From NCBI RefSeq assembly GCF_028389875.1, contig NC_084682.1, positions 196,001 through 260,000 on the forward strand: a stretch of 64,000 bases of DNA, in the 5' to 3' direction. The notes beneath the pieces were generated by a model. That model searched no databases and had not been told where the DNA came from. It saw only the letters and a list, made by a program, of their open reading frames with translations. A program made the translations under genes and the position numbers. Position 1 is the stretch's first letter. The number at the start of each line of letters is the position of its first letter. This DNA is from Rhea pennata. Taxonomy: Eukaryota > Chordata > Aves > Rheiformes > Rheidae. Shown one piece after another: positions 13,901-25,650 of this stretch.

Positions 13901-16900
13901 ATTAGCCACCCTAATAAGAGTCTATTAGCATTCCCTGATTGTATTGGACACTGGCATTGCCTGGACTCACTGATTTGATTTACAGTGCCCACCAGTTCAT
14001 ATTTTGTTTTTTGTTTTGTTTCAGAGAACAAAAGACCAGTCTTACTGAAAATGCAGATAAGCTTCTTGGCAACCACATTTGATGCTTCTTCTAAATTAAT
14101 GAACTTTCTCTTAAATTATGAGATTTGTTGATTGTTTCTTAACAGCCAGATTTGAACAATTTTGGCAAGCAGGGCAGCAACTATCATTTCATTTCTTTTT
14201 GTGCAGTATCAGTTTTTGAGAATGGAAGGGAGAACTAGCTGGAAGTGTGAAGCCTCACTACATCACTAACTTGTAAGTCGCTCAGAACAGTTAAATGAGA
14301 AGTGCACGCTCTGGTTTCCATAGGCTGTTGATGTAGCATGACAGACCAATAGCAGGACACAAGGTGAACAATCCCAAAAAGCAGAAGCCAAGTTTCCTAT
14401 CTAAACTGTTTTCTTTTGCATAATAACTGCAGCTTGCTATACCCACCCATAGGGAGGGAGATGACTATCAGCCTTGCCTTGAGTGCACAGCCATGATGAT
14501 AACAGCAGGGGAGTAGATGAAAAGCAGAGCCATCTGACAGCACCACATGCAAAAGCTGGAATCTCTAGCTACACTCCTGTATGGTTTTAACTCAGTGGAA
14601 AGAGAATCTACTTTTCACTTTTTTCCTGTCCTAGACCAGGACAACTGTAAGACTATAAAAAGGAAAATACACTAACAGCACACTAATGCTCCATTTTTAT
14701 GCTTGACCTGAACTTTACTGCATTTACAGACTGGATTTAGATAGATGGGAGGAGGTACAACAAACAGAAACATGAGCAGAAAAAAAGCAGCAGAATGGCA
14801 GTAGAGATGTGGAGGGCAATGGGGAAAAAAAAAGAAATGCTGAAGGGAAAAAAAGGAATTATAAAACAGAGGAAGAAATATTCCTCTAAACCAGTGAGCA
14901 CACATCCACCTGAACTATCCAGCAACAGCAAGAGAAACCAAACGCTTGACTGAGCCAGCTGCTGCACAAATAGAAAGCTTCTTTCCTCTTCCAGCTACAC
15001 TGACAGCTATGACCACCTCATTATAAAATTTTATGGTTAAATTAGTTTTAGCAGACTTCTAACCCTAGACTGGTTATATGGATTGTGCTAATGCTCTAAT
15101 CCTGCCAGGTCTGGTCTGTAGACTTAATTTTAGGTACATGTTTAGTGCCACTGCAGTCAGCAAGACCATTCATGTAAAGCTAGGCAAGCACACTCCCAGA
15201 ATTAGGGTTCTATGATTGCATCTACTCAGACATCCAGAAGGATGTAACCAAAATGTGCAGTCCTCATTCTGCAGAAAATTCTGGCATTTTGGAAAATATT
15301 TTCATTCCCAGACTATAAAATGTCTCCCTCATTTTTCTCTTCACATTGAAACATTTCCTTTTAAGGGAGAAGGAAAAAAAAAGTTTTATATTGATCGGAA
15401 CTCTCTAAAAATCAACTATAACATCTGTTCAAATTTGTAAAGAATTAAAAAAAAAATCCCACAGATCTAACACCCCATTCAAAATAGTGAAAGGAAAAAA
15501 CAAAAAAAAAACCCCAGGCTTCTTCACATCTTTTCTTTGATTACTTCTTACTCACAAATGGTGAAATGATTAAATACGTAACAATATTCCACATACTCCC
15601 CTGCTCAATCCCCCAAACTTCTCTCCTGCACCATCATAACCCTTAACTGGATTAGGAACTCACTAACCAAAGTGAATTTCTAAGCAGTGTCATAGGAAAT
15701 CCCTGAACAATCCAAAATGAAATGAGGATTCACCACACTGTTTTATTCTCATGGAATTGGTGCAAAGTAGTACCTCACAGAAATTGCATGAGTACCTAGT
15801 TCAGTGCTTCCTTGCAACTCTGACATCAATTCATTACTAGAACCAGCATGAACATTTACTGGAACAGTATTACTCGTCTGCAGAGTTCAACATTTCTATG
15901 GTATATCTGTACAATTTTGTTGACATATTCTCCTAAATAGGTCTCCTAATCTACAGTAAAGTCTACTTTTGTGTGTAGAGTGATGGGGATATATACATTA
16001 CCTTTTAATGACTGACATTTTTTGCAGCACTTTGACATTTTAGTGTCAGAGTATCAGACAAGTAATACTCTGTTAGGAGCACTGCTCAGCACAGCACAAA
16101 CATGACAAGGCATATCCATTTATGACCTGCCTATATCACCTTATTTGCCTTCCATCAGATAGATCCTTCCTCAAACACATTAAGCTTACACTTCTCAGTC
16201 TGACAAGAATGGATATCTGAGTGTGATCTACAAATAGGTCAAGTTCTATGAAGGAAATAAGTTTTAAATACAGATTTTCTATTGTGATGACAATTCGGAG
16301 ATTGCATTCCATTGGGAGTCAGTTTATACAGTGTGCTGCTTGTGAAGACATCCGCACAATCAGACTTGAATAAACTGTTAACCACATCCTTGTCTAAAAA
16401 GCAATGGATATTTGCAATAGGATTTTTTTTTTAAAACTGTTGCATTTTGTTTAAACAATACCAAGGTCAAGTTCTTGCTATCCCGCCACACATTCATTGA
16501 GTGAGATGGGTGCTAACAAGTCTCCTTTTCTCTATGCCATTTGTAACAAAGATTACAGTCAGTGATTTTCTTCTCTAAACAAGCCTTGCTCAACAAGGCA
16601 GAGTGGGCTGGAGTTCCACTCATATTTTACTGCATCTGTGATCTGGAGAGGTGAGGTGATGCATGGGTAAAAACTTTCAGATTAACTCTTGATTTTCTTC
16701 GCAATAAATCATTTCATATTTTAATTTTCCTCTGCTACCACTGTCATATCTGCATGAAAACAACTTTTGCAGGACTCATGGAAAAAATTCCCATGATGTG
16801 GATATACTAGATCTGGGTTTCCAATTTACCATTCTTACAGGTTAGTTCTGATTCATAGAAAAGAAGTCATTACCCCTGGAATATAGAAAGAATGAACCAA

Positions 16901-17205
16901 GCTCTACTGGATTTGAAAGGAAAAAAGAAAAAGACAGACAGAAAGACACAGCCAGGTAAAAATACAGTTTTCTAGAAATTTCCAGAAATTACACATTTAA
17001 ATGCTGCCATTTAGCTCACCCAGCAAACTTCAGCTATAGCTTTCAGTTACAGAACTCTGTTCTCTTGCAAGTAGCAATGCTCAACTCAAAAATCAGCTTG
17101 TTAATATTATCTTTTTCACACAGATAACTAAAACTACTTAACTAGAGAAACCAACCCTAGGCAATTTTTTTCCCCCCACAAAATATTTCACTATTTACAG
17201 TCTCT

Positions 17206-17289
17206 TGAGAGAGAGAGAGACAGAGAGAGAGAGACAGAGAGAGAGAGACAGAGAGAGAGAGACAGAGAGAGAGAGACAGAGAGAGAGAG

Positions 17290-17332
<43 letters not shown>
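17206..17332. repeat. Compound microsatellite: (GA)n, 14-bp units, (GT)n
   Basis: A GA tract leads into five exact copies of the 14-mer CAGAGAGAGAGAGA (17221-17290) and then about 19 GT units. The open frame across it (His/Thr/Leu/Ser repeats) is meaningless. Confidence 0.95.
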
Positions 17333-17333
<1 letters not shown>

Positions 17334-20109
17334 TGGTCACCAAAATTTGATAGTGAGTGACCATGGTTCAATTCCCAGCTTGCCACAGTCTTTGGGACTG
17401 TATATATCATGATATATCATAAAGAATAACTTGCTGCAATACATATGCTCCCAACTTCTTTTGCAATGAAAGAGTTATTCTCCATGTCCCTGTAATACAA
17501 GTAACCCCGCACAAAGAAAGGCTGGGACAATTATATTATAAAGTATTCATTCATCACATTATTTTTCTCCTAACTAGTTGCTCTCATGGTATCAATTGTT
17601 GATTAAAAGGAAAATTCTGAATACTGTTGAGAAAGAAACAATTAAAGTAAGTTTTTAGGTTTGTAAGTTTATTAGCTAATTTACCTGCATTAAACATTAA
17701 TTTCCTTAAGATTAACAGATACGAATAAGGATCACAGCTGAAATCTAAATCCTGTACAGCAGTAGCTTTACCACATAAGGGAGAGCAGCAAATACACAAT
17801 CAGTTGCATTCTCTTGTGATAGGTAGTGAAATGGTTTGTCACACTCACATGAGCATTCAAATTCAGCCCTTAAGAATGCTCAACAGGTCTGAACCCATTT
17901 ACAAAAATGCTCCTGTCCAAGAGCATCCAGGACCTCGCTTGACTGAAAGAATTATTAGAGAAATAGTTCCACATCCTATTTTGTGATGCTTGTGTTCCTG
18001 TCTGAGGGCAAGGCAGACTGGACCTCTGTTTACATCACCCAAATTTCAATGAAAGACAAGTTTCATCCCTTGTCCTCAATGACAATACATAGTTCTCAGC
18101 AAACTGCAGAAGAAACAGTTAGCACTCTCATACCGGCAGCCTCTAGTGCTATCCACTCAAAGAAGGAGAAAAAAATTACCATAATTTTTTTTCTGATACA
18201 TTCCACAAATAGGCCTAAGAAGCAGAACAGCCTCAGGAAAGACCACTTCCTTTTTCACTCACAATCTGTCATTCTAGAGCTCATTTTCCTCATTGTCGCA
18301 CAAGCAAATCTACCCTGCTGAAATCAACAGTAATTGAAAATTGTATAAGAAATCAGAATCAGGTTTAGTTTCGCCTGGTCAGACTTCAAGGTGGTTTAGA
18401 AAGCTGGAATGAGAGCTATAAGACCCACCAACTCAAATTCTTTTCAAAGGCGTTTGTTGTTGTCATTCTTTGAAAGAAATTCGGCAAACTGGTATTTAAC
18501 AGACAGTGATGTGATAATTGAGCAGTGCATGAGTGTACTTCATCTCACATGAGCTGAGTATGTTTCTAAAAGAGATGAAAAAAATAAAAGAATGAAAAAA
18601 ATTAAAGCAACATTACTGGTCTATATCCAGCATGCTCAGAACTAAGAAAACAGAAGTACAGAACTGTGCAAGTAAGGCCTAAGAGGAAGCTATGAAAAGC
18701 CCTAAGAAAGATTTTTCTCTGAAAAATCGAGTAGCTAGTCCTGAATTCTAATCAGTTTTCTACATCATTTAGAGAAGTCTGCTGTCCAAGCCTCACTCAT
18801 CCCATAAGACTCCCAGGCATCCTATGGCAAAACAGCCCACCATTTTCATTCAAGAGTTTCACCTGTTCAGCTGTTGGTGCCAGCAATGCCATTTCAACAT
18901 TACTTGTCGTGTAAAAAAATACAAAAACAAACAAAAAAGATCAAATCAAAAAAAAAAATGTTTATTTGTTCCCTTCCAGTAACAGCTTTATCTCTGAACT
19001 GGAATAAACCAATAATGTACACAGTAGACTACATCTGGAGGTGAAATTAAGTTTGTGTGTACACAGCACAGTAAAAACTTCTTACAAAATGGGAATAATA
19101 TTTGCCTGGTCAAATGATGTCCTCTACTGGATAGCACACTTGACCAGGATATAGGACTCTGCCATTAAATCAACTGGGTTGAAAATTAATTTCACATATG
19201 CACTGAAAAGTAAGTCAGCCCATGCCTGACATGAAACCACAGTCATGTTACCTTTTTTTCGCTGGCTCTGTCTTCTCAGCTTGAATTTGCTTTCATGAAC
19301 ACTGATTCCAGCTCACATCTTCATTGTTTATTAAAACAGAACGTCAGCAGCATGATCAGTGTGAATATTTTGGTAACAAACTCCTGAATACTACTACCAC
19401 ATCAACCTACATAAAACAGCACAAAGTGTTCTCATAGCTATTAAAAAACTCAGTCTTTTTCATAGTAAATTATTGAAAACTGAATTAATCTCAATAGAAA
19501 TTAATTGGAAATAGACTCTGTTGCATGGCTTAAAGTCTTTCCACTTGTCATAACTTGTTTCAGAACTGTGATCATTTTGAATTCAGGAAGGGTTTCACTA
19601 TTAAAATTTAAAAGCACAAGTCATTTTTCCATTTAGAAAGAAATGCTGGGTAGAAGGAATGGCCTCTGCTGTTGCCATTGAGTGCTGCTGCATAATAATA
19701 CTTCCGTTCTGTTAGTTTCAAATGCTCCCTGCCTACCCATTCAGTTATTTAGCTGAGCTTCCTGCACAGTGCTATCTAGCAAGTATACTGTTAAGTCTTA
19801 CTGAAGGCCAAAATCATGCAGTTATTTTCTAGTTATGATTTATTTACTCTTTGGCAAATGTAAAACTGAAGACATACTTTTAAGGATGCCAACTCAACAA
19901 CTAGAGGTACTCCCCAGATTCAAGAGCGCAGGCAAGACAGAGGGAGATGCTGATACTCCCCTCCCATTGTTCCCAGAGTGAAGACTGAAGCACACTCAAA
20001 GCTGTTTGCTGTCCATAGATCATGAGAAAGAAAGGGCCATACATCCTGCTAACTTCACAGGGCCACACAGAACTCACCAACTTGTAGCACACAGAAAGTC
20101 TGGGACTTC

Positions 20110-20185
20110 TGGCACAACCAAAGTCACACAATGAATTTGTAGCAGCTACTGGAACCGAAATTAAATCCTCTCTGCCTCAGTCACA
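20110..20185 (-). mobile_element. Possible MIR-like SINE remnant, inverted
   Basis: AACCAAAGTCACACAATGAA, then ACTGGAACCGAAATTAAATC resembles antisense MIR (CAAGGTCACACAGC, then TGGGATTCGAACCC). Weak and short. Confidence 0.35.
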
Positions 20186-21274
20186 TGTAACACTTGAAGC
20201 TGATCCCACAGATACCTCATGCAGGAAAAGTGTCTCCTTTAAGAATTCAACACATGACAACAAAGGCGGCCTACATACTTCTCATGCACTTTAATCCATC
20301 ACCTGCAGCTTGCTTCCATGGTTAAACATACTCTGTGGCAGAGACACTTCAGTATCTTTACTAATATTTTATGGCAGCTTCATCTTTTAACTAATACAAG
20401 ATCTACCAGGCTTTGAAGAACACAGCAGAACTAGTTATGACCCATATAGTTAAGAACTACACTGAGAAATGGTTTTATTCACCATCAAGGAAGCGGGGGA
20501 AAAAATAGGATGATGCATACCTCTGACACCTAGGTTCAATCATTAGCAGATGGATGGCTTATACACACCAAAAAAGAGTAAGCACAGTCTACCTTCATTA
20601 GCCAGGCATCAGCCCTTCATTGATTGCACCTAGGAATTTTAGGGGCACAAACCAAATGAATTCTCTTCTCCATTCTATCACAGAGACATCCTGCTTGCCA
20701 CAGCTGTTGTTCTCTTCTAATGGGGGTTGTCTTATCTACACTACAGTGTAGTTTAAGCCAGGACCTTTGAAATCTCTAGCTGCACATTTGGATGAGAACA
20801 GATACAGTCCTATCTAAACTCTAACCATTCCAACCTCAGGCATGACAACCACCTCTCCCTCTGGGCCTGATGAAAGCCTTCATACCACAAGGACATCCAG
20901 CTGGACTGTGACCACAGATCCTTCCTGTGCTCACTCCTTGGAAGGTGTCACAGTCAGCTTTGCAGTTCCTCCCTTCCATTGCAACAAATGGAAGTTACTT
21001 CCCTTTGTTGCCCTGGCCCTTCAAAATCTGCGCCCTGGCACCCCTGTTGTCTTTCACTGCATTGAGATGGTGACCTTGCCTCTCAGTAGAGGCACTCCTG
21101 TATTTTCTCCCATGCTGCCCAGCTCATCTTTTGGAAGATGCTCACTGCTCCCCTTTACATTCCTCCTGAAAACTTTCTTCTATCCTAATACCTGCGAGAA
21201 ATAACGTCACCAATAGGTCTGTTGACCACTACTATTTCATTATTCCATCTTCTTCCTCTGTCTTCTCTCCCCAG

Positions 21275-21365
21275 TTTTGTAATTCCACTGCAAGCTCTTA
21301 GGGGCAGGAAGCAGCGTTTTGTCCTTGGTTTGTACAGCACAGGGCACACTGAACTCCAAGGCCAG
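21275..21365 (+). mobile_element. Ancient amniote interspersed repeat fragment, family unresolved
   Basis: TGCAAGCTCTTAGGGGCAGG and TTTGTACAGCACAGGGCACA follow a phrase common in reptile and bird genomes (TGTAAGCTCTTTGGGGCAGG, then TTTGTACAGCGCCTAGCACA). I recognise the pattern but cannot name the family without a repeat library. Confidence 0.45.
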
Positions 21366-24300
21366 GTATCCTACTCATCAGTTCAGCTGAAGGGATACAA
21401 CTCCATTAGCTAACAGTAGTAATTACCAGCTCCTTTGGGTCAATGTACCACTATAGGAGTGTTTATCCTAGTGCTAGATTACCTCAGAATTACTGGATCC
21501 TGCCTACTACCATCACTTAACGTAGGGACAGTCACATACAGGCTCTCCATTTCTACCAATTTCCAGTTGCATGTTATCTCCCATCTGTATTTTGCAACAT
21601 AATGGCAGCAAACAACCTTCTACACTTCCAGGACTACATGGCTTTGCTTTTGTTGTACATGAGCAAAATTGCACGTCCCTGTGAATACACACAGAGATCT
21701 GCAGACAATTGTTTCTCCAGAAGGAGCAGAGGATGAATTATCGCTCAGAAGCGCCAGAGAATCTAGTCATGGACTTGGTTCCTGTAACTGAGACAGGAAT
21801 ATTGGTCCATACCAGAAGTCAGCCAAAGCATCCCCAGAGCTCTCTACTAGCAAGCACAAAGATGCCTCTAACCCCACAGCTCAAACAGTCTAACAGGTGG
21901 CTGCCGATGAAAGGATGCAATCCTGTTCCCTTCCTCCCCCTTCCTCACTCTCAGTGAGGTTAGCACTCACCTGACCCTGCAGTTGAGCTTGTTTAGGGAG
22001 TGAAGAGAGTAGAAAAATTCTCTAAAAAATAAACTAAGTTTCCTACCAGTTTATTTCCCAGAACTGGGTTGCTTAAAAGCTGAGGAAGCTTGGGAGCTTG
22101 CATGGGAAAGAGGTGGAAATACACAAGATTTCCCCTCTTGTTGGCAGCAAGCCACCAGGATCATCAAAGCACACCTTGTGTTCACGAACCTACAGTACTC
22201 CATGAACAGGCTGAATCTTGCCCTGTTGAAGTCTGTGTGTGCTTACAATCTTGTGAACTGCAGACTTGGAACTAATGCCAGCACTTCAGAGAGAGGACAG
22301 AAAGGGCTTAAATAGGAAGAATTAAAAAGAGTACAGCAGTAGAAGCTGTAAGTATGGAACATGCAAGTGGAAGAAAAGGAGCAGGAAGGCAATCCTGAAA
22401 GGGGAATAAAGCAAGCAGGGAGCTGAATGTGAAAGGCATGATGCTGGGATTGAAAAGCTCTAGGGAAGAAAACCGAAGGCAAAAGGATAATAGGTTCATT
22501 GAACTGGCTGGAGAAAGAATGTTACCGTAATGCTGCCAGAAGCAGTCCTGGCTGGACAGAAGTGGAATACCAGACAGGGTTTCTAAAGAGGTAGGAAAAA
22601 GTCTCAAAGACAGAAAGGGATAAGAATTGAGGAGGGAAGCAAAGCATTAAGTGAAGAATAAAGAGAATGATTTTGAAAAGTGAGCTCCTTAGGAGGGAAA
22701 ATGGAGAGGAGAAGCATCGTGAAGAGAGGTAGCAATTTGGAGCAGATGTCAGTAAAGGCTAGCGCAGGCAAAGGGTCTGGAGCTCCTGCCATTCACATTG
22801 CAGCTGCATCAGACCCTGAAGAAAACGGCAGTGAAGAGTGCACTGTTGACCAAGTCAAAGACATAATAAAAGGCCAAAGGAGAAGTCCATGCAAAATGCA
22901 GGTGCCCTTGTAAAGAAGTGTAAGAACTAACTGGAGGGACAATCCAGACACCACTATGGGCAGAAGTACCCAGTATATCCAGCTCCTGTTCCACTGCTCA
23001 CTCTGCATCTTCCCTCCAAAAGCATTTCAATGGTGACAGCTCCTTGGTTACCTACTTTGTGCCTCCTTCAGCTGACAGTTCTGCAGCAGATGGTATGGAC
23101 AGGCATTCATTTGCTCGTGTGGCAGGCATACATAAACAAAGCAAAAAAACTCAGCCACGCAGGCCTTTGAGCCTCTATTTTAAGGTACCATTGACACTTC
23201 TAGCTTTGTGTCTTATGGGATCACTGTTAAGTTGGAGGAAGAGAGACGGGAGGTGTAACATGGCTATCCAGGCTCCAAAACCCAGACAACGTTTTCCCAT
23301 AAAAGCAGTGCATCTCCTAGAGTTGTTTCTTAGTGCTTCAGATGCCAACTCCCCCACAGCAGAAATTAATTTCATCCTCCCTCAGCATCACCACCTCCTC
23401 CAAACTCTCTCCCCAAAACCAGAGAAGATAAGAATATTCTCTAACCTTTTCCTGCAATGACTGTAGGTGGACTGCCTGCATCACGTCTGAAGTGCCCAAC
23501 TTTCACAGTGCAGAGATTTTGGCCTTCTGGAAAAGATCTGGCATTTTTTTGAGTCATTGCTGCCTGTTGCAAAATGAAGTAGGAGATGAAGAACAGATAC
23601 CACATCACCCACGGGAATATGCCAGGTAGTGATCTGCAATTGCTGCTATGTGGTCTGCAGCCTTCAGTCTTGCAAATGTCAGAGTTTTTCCTGCACTGAG
23701 ACTTCATCCAAGTGCTTAAGATCTGAAGAGTCCAGCTGGTCAGCTCTGGCTATTCCTACAGGTCAAGCTGACCACCTCTATAAGCACATCATTCAACAGT
23801 GATCAAGCAGCAGGTGTCATAGCTGCTGCAATAATAACCTTCCTTTGCATTTTTGACAGTCCAAAGAACTGGAAGTGGTAGCAAAGCAGTGAACATACAA
23901 GCAAGACCACTATATTTTTGTATCTGCACATCCCAACTCACATGGATAAACTCCGTGGACTGAATTCATAAAATCCGCATATTTCCATTGCTCCTAACCC
24001 AGGTATTTGCTGGCAGAGCTCCTTTGTGAATGGTAACCATTCTTGCTTTTAATATAGGAAGCAGTGGCAGTATCACAGAGCTGGCATCAAAAGTCACATT
24101 TTGTCTAGAAGAGTGAGTAGATTCACATCCAAGAGAAGCACTGCTCTTTAAAATTCCTGTGCAAACAAAGTTGTGTTTGAACAAGCACACAATCTCTGCA
24201 GAGTGCATTGCCCAAATAACACTGGAAGTGAAAAGAACACTTCCTTATTTTTATATCGAAGTAGAAAGGATTGCAAATCCATGCCCCTGGAAAACAGCAG

Positions 24301-24579
24301 AATTCTCTCCCCTTATTTTATTGTCTCTTCATTTTTTTTCAAAGACTGAAAAAAAAATCATTTATTTCAATATTATATTTGCATGTTCTGAAGTGACTGA
24401 TGCTCTCACGTTCTAGAGTGCTATTTCTCAGGGCTGCCACCAATCCACACCTACCTTACGGGAATAATAATAATAAATCTTGCTGAGTAAGAAGTTTGGC
24501 TTCAGCTGTAACACACCCATGCCTCCCTAAATCTGCACCAACAGACAGAGAGAACTGGCACCAAGCCCCAGGCAGACTT

Positions 24580-25650
24580 CGAACATGGAGCAGCAGGCGT
24601 TCAACCGGAGCAACGCCAGGCCTTCACCTCCTGAAGGTGTAACCCGGGGCAACCACCCCTCCCGCAGCAGCAGGTTTCCGACCCGTCCTGCTGGCCGGCA
24701 CACAGGGCATGCGCCGCCCGATGCGGTGCTGCCCCGGCCGCGGGGCACCGGCACCTCCCCGCGCAGCGGCCCGGCCGGGGGCTTCCGAAGCCCTCGCTCA
24801 GCCGTAGAGGCGGCAGAGACAGGCGGGGCGGCGCCCGCTCGGCCCCGAGCAGCTCTTCCCGAGGAGCCCGCCGCCGCCCCTCGACCCTCCGGGCAGCCGC
24901 TCCGCCGAGCCCGCGGAGCAGCGCAGCTCTGCGCCCGCAGCTCGGTTTGCGGCCACCTGCCGCCGCCGCGGCGCTCGGCACCGCGACCGCACCGGGCGCG
25001 GCGTGGGCCCCCTCCAGGGCGCCCCGGGCCCCCACCCGCCCGCGCGGCACCTCCGCCCCGGGGCGCCCCCCCCCGTGCGGCTCCCCTCCCCCGCGCGGCG
25101 CCCCCCCCCCCGCCCCGGGGCGCCCCCCGCCCCGGCCCCCGCCCTCGGCGGGCTCACCTGGGCGCAGGGCTTCCGCCATCGCGGGGCCGCCCACTGCCGG
25201 CCGCGCCGTCCCCGGCCCCGTCAGCCGCCGGCCCACGGAGCGCTCCCGCCGCGCCGGCCCCGCGCCACTCGCCACCCCATCTGCTCGCGGCGGCAGCAAC
25301 CCCCGACGACTCCGCGCCGCCCCGCGCAGCCGCCGCCGTTAAAGGCGCCGCGGGCAGCTGCTCGCGACGCGCCTGAGGCACCAGGCGCGCCCCGCCCCCT
25401 GCAGGGTCCGCGCGCCCGGCCGCGGCGCGGGGTCCCCCGGGCCCGCCCGCAGGGCCGCCCGCACCTGCGCCCCCCGCGCCCCCTCCCCCAGCCCGCCGGC
25501 CGCCCCCCCACTGCCCTCCCCTCTCCTGCAGCCCCTCTGGGCTCCGGACACGGGGCCTCCTCGAGGTGAGGGGCCTCCTGGCCCCAACGCCGCAGGGCTC
25601 CAGGGATGGGGCCTCCTCACCTCGCCGGTGCAGGGCTCTTCGGGGTGCCA
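24580..25650. promoter_or_regulatory. CpG island, probable PITPNM3 promoter
   Basis: About 1 kb of very GC-rich, CpG-dense sequence with abrupt AT-rich flanks. The most extreme part (25,050-25,140) has several runs of eight to eleven C's on the plus strand. All long open frames here, on both strands, are proline/arginine or glycine/alanine-rich artefacts of base composition. The island surrounds the proposed exon 1 on the minus strand. Confidence 0.8.
25158..25179 (-). CDS. PITPNM3: Probable PITPNM3 exon 1, coding part only (22 nt)
   Basis: Inside the CpG island the minus strand has ATG in a CG-rich context (CGCGATGG), seven codons MAEALRP, one base G, and then GTGAGCC, a strong donor. The human PITPNM3 N terminus as I recall it, MAKAGRAG, matches in length and pattern (MA-x-A-x-R-x-G). 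The place also fits: in human 17p13 PITPNM3 lies next to KIAA0753 on the same strand, with a gap of about 20 kb. PITPNM3 is a membrane-associated phosphatidylinositol-transfer-family protein (Nir1) that lacks the PITP domain, and the next exons would lie left of this window. With only seven residues the identity rests mainly on synteny. Confidence 0.55.

Larger units (their letters stand above)
1..24580. other. Gene-poor stretch, probably PITPNM3 intron 1
   Basis: No coding exon is supported on either strand. Open frames are short, lack recognisable domains and are typical of chance. Apart from the listed repeats and hairpins it is ordinary AT-rich sequence. If the exon at 25,158 is PITPNM3 exon 1, this is part of its first intron; regulatory elements may be present but cannot be read from one genome. 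Confidence 0.6.

Noticed and set aside
17195-17410. 71-codon frame with His/Thr and Ser/Leu repeats
   Set aside because: It is a translation of the GA/GT microsatellite.
20842-21204. 120-codon plus-strand frame
   Set aside because: No recognised domain. It adjoins an ancient repeat fragment and has no exon-like borders.
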